Below, one piece after another: positions 1-6,400 of a DNA stretch of 6,851 nt. How positions within the stretch are numbered: position 1 is the stretch's first letter; every line of letters starts with the position of its first letter. This DNA is from Globobulimina sp. Its lineage: Eukaryota > Foraminifera > Rotaliida. The stretch covers positions 1-6,851 of the forward strand of contig PIVH01000227.1 of the NCBI GenBank assembly GCA_003354225.1, given 5' to 3'. Both the position numbers and the translations under genes were made by a program. Below the pieces are notes generated by a model. It was not told the origin of the DNA. It ran no database searches and saw nothing but the letters and a program-made list of their open reading frames with translations.

Positions 1-23
1 ATAATATATATATTAGTACTAAT

Positions 24-3000
24 ATGCGTATCTCTTATCGGGAACACTACTGTATTGTCAATATTCAAATCAAACAATCGCAATTCCAGCGGGAATCGGT
101 GCCGGCGAATAAACAAAAAACGTATCATGTAAATGATAGTATTGATTTACGAAAACGAAACGTTATCGCCGCGTCTTTTGCAGAGGAAGTGACGTTCCCA
201 GGAGCCGAACCTGAATGGAATAAACCTGCATTGAACGTAAATATACCTGCATTTAGAAAGAAGAAATTATTTTATTATGCGCCAGATTGGAATGATGTGT
301 TCCCTGAACACAAAGCTGAGGCGATCCCAACCGTCAAACCAGCGATTCCTCCCTCTCCACCAAATGTATATACCAGAGGCGATACCACATTGCCTGCCGT
401 CATTGAGAATAATAAAGAGTCCCTTCGACTCTCTCAATACCCATCTCCAAAGCGTTCAAATCATAGTAAATACGTTAGAAAAAGAAGAAATAAACGAAAT
501 AATAATAAGCAACCAACCCAGAAATCTGACATACTCGCGGACCAATTACGTAATATAAAAAAGACGGGAGCCTTTGTAAAATACGAGATTAGAAACAAAG
601 AACTATGGGACTGCCGCTTCGATAAAATTGATATAAAAACTGCAGCCGTTGACTTAATGGAATATAAAGATGTATGGTTGGCGGAGAATGAATGTGATAT
701 TAGCAATGTACGAGTAACTGCAAATTCATTAAATATATATTCCCCGGTAAGTAAATTCATGGATTTGATTAATGGCAAACATCCGGATTATGCGCAAGCC
801 ATTGGTATAATTTACAAATTCGCAAATACAAATCACCCCATTCATCGATTAGTAATCCATCATTTGGTGCCTTCAACGATTATTATTGACAATAAAATGA
901 TGCTACATTTGGATCCAATTAGTTGCTCCAGAACAGAATCGATATTAATGGACTTAAACTGGAACGTTCCATATCCAAAATGGCAATATAATGATATTGA
1001 AATAACATACATCAAAAAACAATTAGATTGGCGACCGACAAACATGTGCTTATTCAATATACCATTAAGTATATTAAATAATAACTCATTACATCGAATA
1101 TTAAATGAAAAAATAACCGCTGCAATAAACTCGACGTGCATCCTGTATACAATTATTAGTGCGATGGAGAATGACTATGATGTGGAAAAAATAAATTTTA
1201 TGCCATTGTTATTAGCATTAATTAGACCGCATGCGATTAAATTAGAGAGAATTGAGAAAGCCAAATTGGAATTAAATAAACTTAGATCGAAGCCGGTGCC
1301 AATGGACGAAGACACGAATGAAAATAATGCGGATAATAGTGATGACTCAGTAAATCAAGATCTGTGGTATGATAATTTAATCAATAACATCAATTCGGAA
1401 TATTTAAATATTATCAAATTGATGGAAAAACACGCGGTATCGCCCGATGACGTAATAAATAGAAATAAAGTCCGAAATCGACGATGGTGTAGAAATACAT
1501 TATACCATATGAGTAATGCAACGGGCAGCAATTTCGCATTGCCGTGGTGGATAAACGTGGCGAGTTGGGAGCGAATGATACATTTTGTAGCGGCGAGAAA
1601 TTGCATACAAAATATTGACAAACCATTCAGATCGGACTTATTATTCGAAGAAAAGAAAGTATTTATCACACCGCTAACCACCATCGGAATAAACCCAATG
1701 CTATTAATTGGTGATGAAACATTGGGATTTCCCGCAATCGAATTTAGATTTGGCACTCTCACCAAATTAATGTGCTTATTACGCAGCAATATGTATTATG
1801 ATTTTATTGCGTTCGCCAAAACGTGTGCCTGCGGCAAAAAATTTGTGCCCCATCCAAAGTGTCCAGAGCAAGAACATTATATTAAAAAGCAAACAAATAA
1901 AATAAAACAGAAATATAAAAAAGGATTAATATCAAAAAAAGCAATGGAAAGACAGATCAGCAAAATCGTATCAATTAAATGTATTCGTTGTGGATTTTGG
2001 GGCCATTTCGGACATGAATGCGAAAATAAAGACGAAGACGTCCGATGTTTATGCTGCTATCAATCCAGACATATCCGGACATTAAATGCAATGATATGCA
2101 GTGATACTGCCAATTTAATTGATTTATTCACAAATTTGAATGACCTGATTACGAATTGGGAAGATGTGGATTTTACCAATGTGGACCATTATAAATTGAT
2201 GCGGTGCACAGTAAATGAAAAATTAAAGATTGAGGATTTATACAAAGTTATTGATACAAACACAGCCAATCGGCAAACCTTATTAAACTCCGCGATATCC
2301 GAAGATGTCAAACAAAATAGAAATTATATGGATGCGGCGCAGAATAATAATGAATTACGAGCTGTTGATGCCATTGTAAACAATAATAATAATCCAATAA
2401 ATCCAATCCAAACCAACACCATATTACCAACCAACTCGTTGCAAACCGTCGAAGAACAATTGTTAAATCATGGATTGGTGGACGAAGACTTCGATACCGC
2501 TCCCCCTCAAACAATCGAGTTTAATGAATCAAAAAGTATTATATTGGTTGATAATAATACGCCGAACCAATCAGAATCAGTGAACCAATCAAGAATTGAA
2601 TTAGAAAACAACCCATATATCTCCCCATCGCTTATCCCTATGTTAACCGATACTGCCATGCTCCACTCCCTCCAAAATGATGAATTTACCGACAGTTTCT
2701 CAAATTTATTATCCAATAACCACCAATCACAAAATAACAACTCTCAATCACCAACCCATGTGATTTATGAATTTAATGATGATCCAGAAACAAATACCAT
2801 TGAACCTAGTAATCGGCCCAGAAAACCCCAACCAAAGAATCAACTCCATTCGGTATCAATTGCCCCAAATATACCAAAATATAAAGACCGAAATACCAAT
2901 GACTCGTTCCAGGTAAATATGCTTAGAGATAAGATCAAGAAAACAAAAAAAGATAACAATAACAATAACAAGTTACCTTTCAAGAATTTGAGGAAAAAAG

Positions 3001-3065
3001 CAAAATCAGCCAATGTAAACAAACGTAAACAACAAAAGTCCGATATGAGAAAAGATACAAAATGA
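24..3065 (+). CDS. ORF1: Gag-like RNA-binding protein with three Cys/His clusters
   Basis: This is the first ORF of the retrotransposon, expected to bind element RNA and form the ribonucleoprotein. It encodes 1013 residues from the first ATG in the window and ends in TGA. The best evidence is a canonical CCHC zinc knuckle, C-X2-C-X4-H-X4-C, at C653, C656, H661 and C666. It is followed by a variant C-X2-C-X4-H-X8-C at C675-C692 and preceded by a Cys/His-rich group at 601-618 (C601, C603, H610, C613, H618). A Lys-rich, probably helical insert separates the first two clusters. Other visible features are a basic patch at about 143-162, an acidic stretch at about 428-446, an Asn/Gln/Ser/Pro-rich region at about 780-960 and a Lys-rich tail after about 969. 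The basic patches could act in nuclear import or RNA binding. Residues 170-600 match no domain I recognise. The protein is long for a LINE ORF1. The frame has no stop between position 3 and the ATG, so the true start may lie upstream. Confidence 0.9.
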   Translation: MRISYREHYCIVNIQIKQSQFQRESVPANKQKTYHVNDSIDLRKRNVIAASFAEEVTFPGAEPEWNKPALNVNIPAFRKKKLFYYAPDWNDVFPEHKAEAIPTVKPAIPPSPPNVYTRGDTTLPAVIENNKESLRLSQYPSPKRSNHSKYVRKRRNKRNNNKQPTQKSDILADQLRNIKKTGAFVKYEIRNKELWDCRFDKIDIKTAAVDLMEYKDVWLAENECDISNVRVTANSLNIYSPVSKFMDLINGKHPDYAQAIGIIYKFANTNHPIHRLVIHHLVPSTIIIDNKMMLHLDPISCSRTESILMDLNWNVPYPKWQYNDIEITYIKKQLDWRPTNMCLFNIPLSILNNNSLHRILNEKITAAINSTCILYTIISAMENDYDVEKINFMPLLLALIRPHAIKLERIEKAKLELNKLRSKPVPMDEDTNENNADNSDDSVNQDLWYDNLINNINSEYLNIIKLMEKHAVSPDDVINRNKVRNRRWCRNTLYHMSNATGSNFALPWWINVASWERMIHFVAARNCIQNIDKPFRSDLLFEEKKVFITPLTTIGINPMLLIGDETLGFPAIEFRFGTLTKLMCLLRSNMYYDFIAFAKTCACGKKFVPHPKCPEQEHYIKKQTNKIKQKYKKGLISKKAMERQISKIVSIKCIRCGFWGHFGHECENKDEDVRCLCCYQSRHIRTLNAMICSDTANLIDLFTNLNDLITNWEDVDFTNVDHYKLMRCTVNEKLKIEDLYKVIDTNTANRQTLLNSAISEDVKQNRNYMDAAQNNNELRAVDAIVNNNNNPINPIQTNTILPTNSLQTVEEQLLNHGLVDEDFDTAPPQTIEFNESKSIILVDNNTPNQSESVNQSRIELENNPYISPSLIPMLTDTAMLHSLQNDEFTDSFSNLLSNNHQSQNNNSQSPTHVIYEFNDDPETNTIEPSNRPRKPQPKNQLHSVSIAPNIPKYKDRNTNDSFQVNMLRDKIKKTKKDNNNNNKLPFKNLRKKAKSANVNKRKQQKSDMRKDTK
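3062..3065 (+). promoter_or_regulatory. ATGA stop-start overlap, ORF1 to middle ORF
   Basis: The TGA stop of ORF1 (3063-3065) overlaps an ATG (3062-3064) in the -1 frame. Such overlaps support termination-reinitiation, in which a terminating ribosome restarts on the adjacent ATG. Stop-start coupling of this general kind is known in LINEs such as SART1, with a UAAUG overlap. No canonical X XXY YYZ slippery heptamer precedes the stop. A -1 frameshift is still possible anywhere in 3029-3065, because the middle frame is open from 3029. The overlap is seen directly; its use in translation is inferred. Confidence 0.5.
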
Positions 3066-3499
3066 TTAGAACGTCAGTTTTAACGCTCGCACAAGTCATC
3101 CTATGTAATATATATTATTTTAATTTAGTTATACAAATTGCAAACATACAAATTTTATTCCTTTGTTATTATTCTCTATTTCCTTATTATCCATGCTTTA
3201 TACGCTTCGTTTTCCTTTTTGTAATTGATATTAAAAAAGACAGAGACTATTCTATTCTCTCGGATTCGCACTTTGGGAGTTTATCCCATTGCGATCTGAT
3301 ACAATTTATAGAATGCTCTACTTTAAATCAATTAGTTTCCTTTTTAAATGGTAATATAAATTTGTTGCTACGGCAACCTCATTTAATTCAATTACACCAA
3401 ATTTCTCTTTGCGGCGTGAAAAAAACCCTCGAAGTGACCTACAAACTGCACACAAACTTTACCCAGAAACGCTTACATTATAAATTAAAAGATGGTTAA
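3062..3499 (+). CDS. Middle ORF between ORF1 and ORF2, unknown function, hydrophobic N-terminal half
   Basis: This 145-codon frame starts inside the ORF1 stop (ATGA at 3062-3065) and ends in TAA five bases after the ORF2 ATG begins. It bridges the whole inter-ORF gap. I do not recognise the protein. Residues about 5-55 are strongly hydrophobic, rich in Ile, Leu, Phe and Tyr, with a PYYP break at 41-44, so one or two membrane segments are possible. Residues about 56-145 are polar, with scattered Cys and His and a basic C-terminus. In its favour are the exact overlaps at both ends and a long open run in AT-rich DNA, while the other two forward frames stop early (3067 and 3121; 3081 and 3126). 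Against it, the DNA here is T-rich, which gives hydrophobic residues automatically, and no family match is visible. It could be an accessory protein, or merely a stop-free bridge for ribosomes moving to ORF2. Confidence 0.5.
   Translation: MIRTSVLTLAQVILCNIYYFNLVIQIANIQILFLCYYSLFPYYPCFIRFVFLFVIDIKKDRDYSILSDSHFGSLSHCDLIQFIECSTLNQLVSFLNGNINLLLRQPHLIQLHQISLCGVKKTLEVTYKLHTNFTQKRLHYKLKDG
3066..3083 (+). promoter_or_regulatory. Short RNA hairpin directly after the ORF1 stop
   Basis: TTAGAAC at 3066-3072 pairs with GTTTTAA at 3077-3083 around a four-base loop, giving seven pairs including one G-U wobble. It begins on the base immediately after the ATGA overlap, where a structure could help pause or re-engage a terminating ribosome. 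The stem is AU-rich and weak, so it could easily be chance. Confidence 0.3.
3260..3299 (+). promoter_or_regulatory. Predicted 15-bp RNA stem-loop in the inter-ORF region
   Basis: From the base outward-in, TCGGA at 3260-3264 pairs with TCTGA at 3295-3299 (one G-U). After a bulged T3265, TCGCA at 3266-3270 pairs with TGCGA at 3290-3294. After a 3-by-1 internal loop, TGGGA at 3274-3278 pairs with TCCCA at 3284-3288, closed by the five-base loop GTTTA. The stem has fifteen pairs within 40 bases in an AT-rich region, and the two inner helices hold three G-C pairs each. It lies about 190 bases upstream of the ORF2 ATG and inside the middle ORF. A role in ORF2 translation is inferred. Confidence 0.5.
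3364..3377 (+). promoter_or_regulatory. RNA hairpin with a cUACGg tetraloop
   Basis: GTTGC at 3364-3368 and GCAAC at 3373-3377 form a perfect five-base-pair stem around TACG. In RNA this is C(UACG)G, a member of the exceptionally stable UNCG tetraloop class. It sits 115 bases before the ORF2 start and downstream of the larger stem-loop at 3260-3299. The motif is seen directly; any function, for example as part of a structured ribosome entry or reinitiation element, is inferred. Confidence 0.45.
3492..3499 (+). promoter_or_regulatory. ORF2 start overlapping the middle-ORF stop (ATGGTTAA)
   Basis: The ORF2 ATG at 3492-3494 lies just before the middle-ORF TAA at 3497-3499, an eight-base overlap in a different frame (+1). 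An in-frame TAA at 3486-3488 lies one codon upstream of this ATG, so ORF2 cannot begin earlier in its own frame. Ribosomes finishing the middle ORF could back up or scan locally to this ATG. A G follows the ATG, which is favourable for eukaryotic initiation. Confidence 0.55.
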
Positions 3500-6400
3500 A
3501 TATAACGTATTACAATACAATGTAAATGGGATCATAAGTCCCACAAAAATGTCGCAAGAACAAAAATGCAGGAAAATCCACCAAATAATGATATCAAAAC
3601 AAATTGACTTTGCCCTCCTTCAGGAATGGAGTGCAACCCTTCGCCATGCAGTGACACCAACAAATCCAAAATATACTGATTCAAATAATAAAACTCATTC
3701 CATAAAATTCCCAATCGAATATTTCCCCAAATATAAAGTCCATTATTCGGGAACAGAAACAGCTGTGCTGTATAGGGAAACTTTATTAGTAACTCCGATA
3801 AAATCCCCCCAAAACTATGACCATGCAAACCGTACCATGAATTGCCACATAACCACTGTTATCCTACATAGTGGTGATCAAAATATAGGCATCCATTCAC
3901 TGTATAACTGCCCTAGAAACCCCAATATCGACCAACTTTTCAACTATCCTTTGACTGTTGATAATAATGTCATTGCCGGGGATTTCAATATACCAAATGT
4001 TGTATGGGGCAGTAATAGATCGACTGCAGAATCAGATAACTTTGTCGATGGGATTGAATTCCTAAATATGCAAATTCTCAATGTAACAAATCCATCCTAC
4101 ACACACATCCATAAATCATTCCAAACGAAATCCTCCATCGATCTAACATTAATTTCCGATAAATTAAAATACACCAAATGGAATATCCTCCACTCACTAT
4201 ATGACCCAAACTGTTCGGACCACGTTCCCATTGCCTCCGCCTTTGAAATTGAAAACGTCTTTGGCTTCAGTGAGACAAAAAAAACCTGGAACCTGGCGGA
4301 CAAAAGTAAATGGCATAAATACACAGAAATGCTTGACACCAACATAAAAGACACAAAATTTGATAAGAATCCGAATATATATACGGAACAACTCACTTAT
4401 CTCATAATCTATACTGCCGAACAAACCATAGGATATAAGCATTATTACCGTGGCCACAAACCATGGTGGAATAACAAAATAAGGAAACTGAAAAAACGTT
4501 GCAAACGCCTACGCCGTCGAATTCAGCGAATGAAGAAGAAAGCAAAACGTTATTGTACGGATTTCCATATCTTTCCAAAATATAAGCGATTGAAAAATGA
4601 TTTAAATATCCTACAATCAAAGAAATACAAAACTATCCAAATAGCAAAAAATGCCCACTATAACAGATTGAATCAATATATACAAACATGTAAAGACTAT
4701 GGCCGCCGTTTCTGGCGTACCATATCAAATAATAAATCAAACAGTATAAATACAAACAATATCCCTCCATTAAATTATAAAAATAAAACAAATATTGTGG
4801 ACCCTAAACAGCAGGCAAAGGCGCTCCAGGAAGCAATGACTCGACCGCCTAAACCAAAAGCAAGTAATAACCACAATGAATGGCACAAATATATAAACAA
4901 ATATGTCCCAGAATATCTACGGAACCATAAAAATCCATCGATAAATGATATAAATGATATACATGATATAAAACATGATAAAATTGCCCAAAATAATGAT
5001 TCTAAAATTCACAGTCCATCCCAGATAAACACTGAAATTCCAATTCCTAATAATAATTATCAGATATTAAATGACACAATATTAAAATATGAAATCCGTA
5101 CTGTCATAAAAAATCTGGACACCCACAAAGCATACGGACCAGATCGAATACATAATCAAATGATCAAACATGGTGGAGAGACGTTGATTGAATGCCTTCA
5201 ACCACTTTTCAATAAATGCATGACTGAAGGGATCTTCCCGGGATACTGGAACTTTTCACATATACTACCAATTCCAAAGCCTAATAAGGACCATAGTGAT
5301 CCCAAAAACTACAGACCCATTGCGGTCTCTTCGTGTCTAGGAAGAGTTTTTGAAAAAGTCCTAGCAAACAGACTTCAACATTTTTGTGTGACAAACAAAA
5401 TATTTAATAACTATCAATGTGGATTTCAGATCAATCGATGTTGTGATGATGTACTTACAACCTTTATCACTGATATACAAACTTCATTTGATATGGTCAG
5501 CGATACGGATGTTGTTTTCACAGATTTCTCAAAAGCTTATGATAGTGTCTGGCACAACGGATTGCTGTATAAACTAATTAAAAATAATATAAATGGAAAT
5601 ATATTCAATGTTTTGGCTTCATTTATCCAGACCAGATATACAAAGGTGATTGCTAAAAAGGCAGAGTCAAATTGGGTCGCTCAGCCGATTGGTGTCCCGC
5701 AAGGGTCTGCGCTGTCCCCTATCCTATATATACTGTTTACAAATGATTTTGCTTTAAAATATCCAAACTTTGTCCATTTTGCCAGTTTTGCAGATGATAC
5801 TGCTTTCTGGACCAGTCCGGGCACAAAGGACCCTCTGCGATACAAATTCCTCCAAAAGGAACTAAATAATTTTGGTGATTGGTGTGAAAAGTGGCAATTA
5901 ATGATAAACCCATCGAAATGCCTATCCATGAACTTTTCGCATAGTAATCCTATCAAATTCCATCCAAAATATACTGAAAACATTGACCCGATAACAAATA
6001 AAAAATCCCAAATTAGTAAGTATACCATAAACTCCATCCCTTTGAAATATGAAAAAACGGCAAGATATCTCGGCCTTTGGTTTGATGAAAGACTAAATTT
6101 TAATGCCCATTTTGCTAAAATTAAAGCTAAATCCATGCGTAGTTACTGGCGGTTATTCTTTACCATCAAATCAGGCGTAAAACTGTCCCCGTTATCCATT
6201 GCAATCTTATATAAATCATTGGCACGATCCAGAATTGAGTTTGGTTTGACACATTATTTTCCGTATAATTCCAATAACTTACTCCAAATAATCCAAAATA
6301 AATTCCTCCGACTTGCAATTCCATGCAGACTGGACTCGCCAATGGATATCCTCCGATTCTGTCTAAAAATTGAACCGATCTCAAATAGAGCACATTACCT

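Noticed and set aside
3-13. TA-dinucleotide run at the left edge as a promoter or target-site repeat
   Set aside because: It is too short and too close to the edge, in AT-rich DNA, to tell a promoter, a target-site duplication or simple sequence apart.
277-558. Second forward frame of 93 codons inside ORF1
   Set aside because: It is nested in ORF1 with no motif and no stop-start junction with a neighbour, so chance is the simpler explanation.
1355-1789. Antisense ORF of 144 codons within ORF1
   Set aside because: It is a shadow of the ORF1 frame in A-rich coding DNA, with no motif, and overlaps a gene that has clear domain evidence.
3029-3065. Programmed -1 frameshift fusing ORF1 to the middle ORF
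   Set aside because: The frames allow it, but I see no canonical slippery heptamer before the stop, and the ATGA overlap makes reinitiation the simpler reading.
3495-3506. Four-pair GTTA/TAAC hairpin just after the ORF2 ATG
   Set aside because: Four AT-rich pairs are expected often by chance in this composition.
3532-4620. Cluster of antisense ORFs opposite the ORF2 endonuclease and linker
   Set aside because: The sense strand carries the endonuclease catalytic series in order. The reverse frames show only composition-driven Phe/Leu/Ser-rich sequence.
5681-6136. Antisense ORF of 151 codons opposite the reverse transcriptase
   Set aside because: It lies wholly opposite the conserved reverse transcriptase coding region, has no recognisable domain, and is explained by the low T content of the sense strand, which limits stops on the reverse strand.
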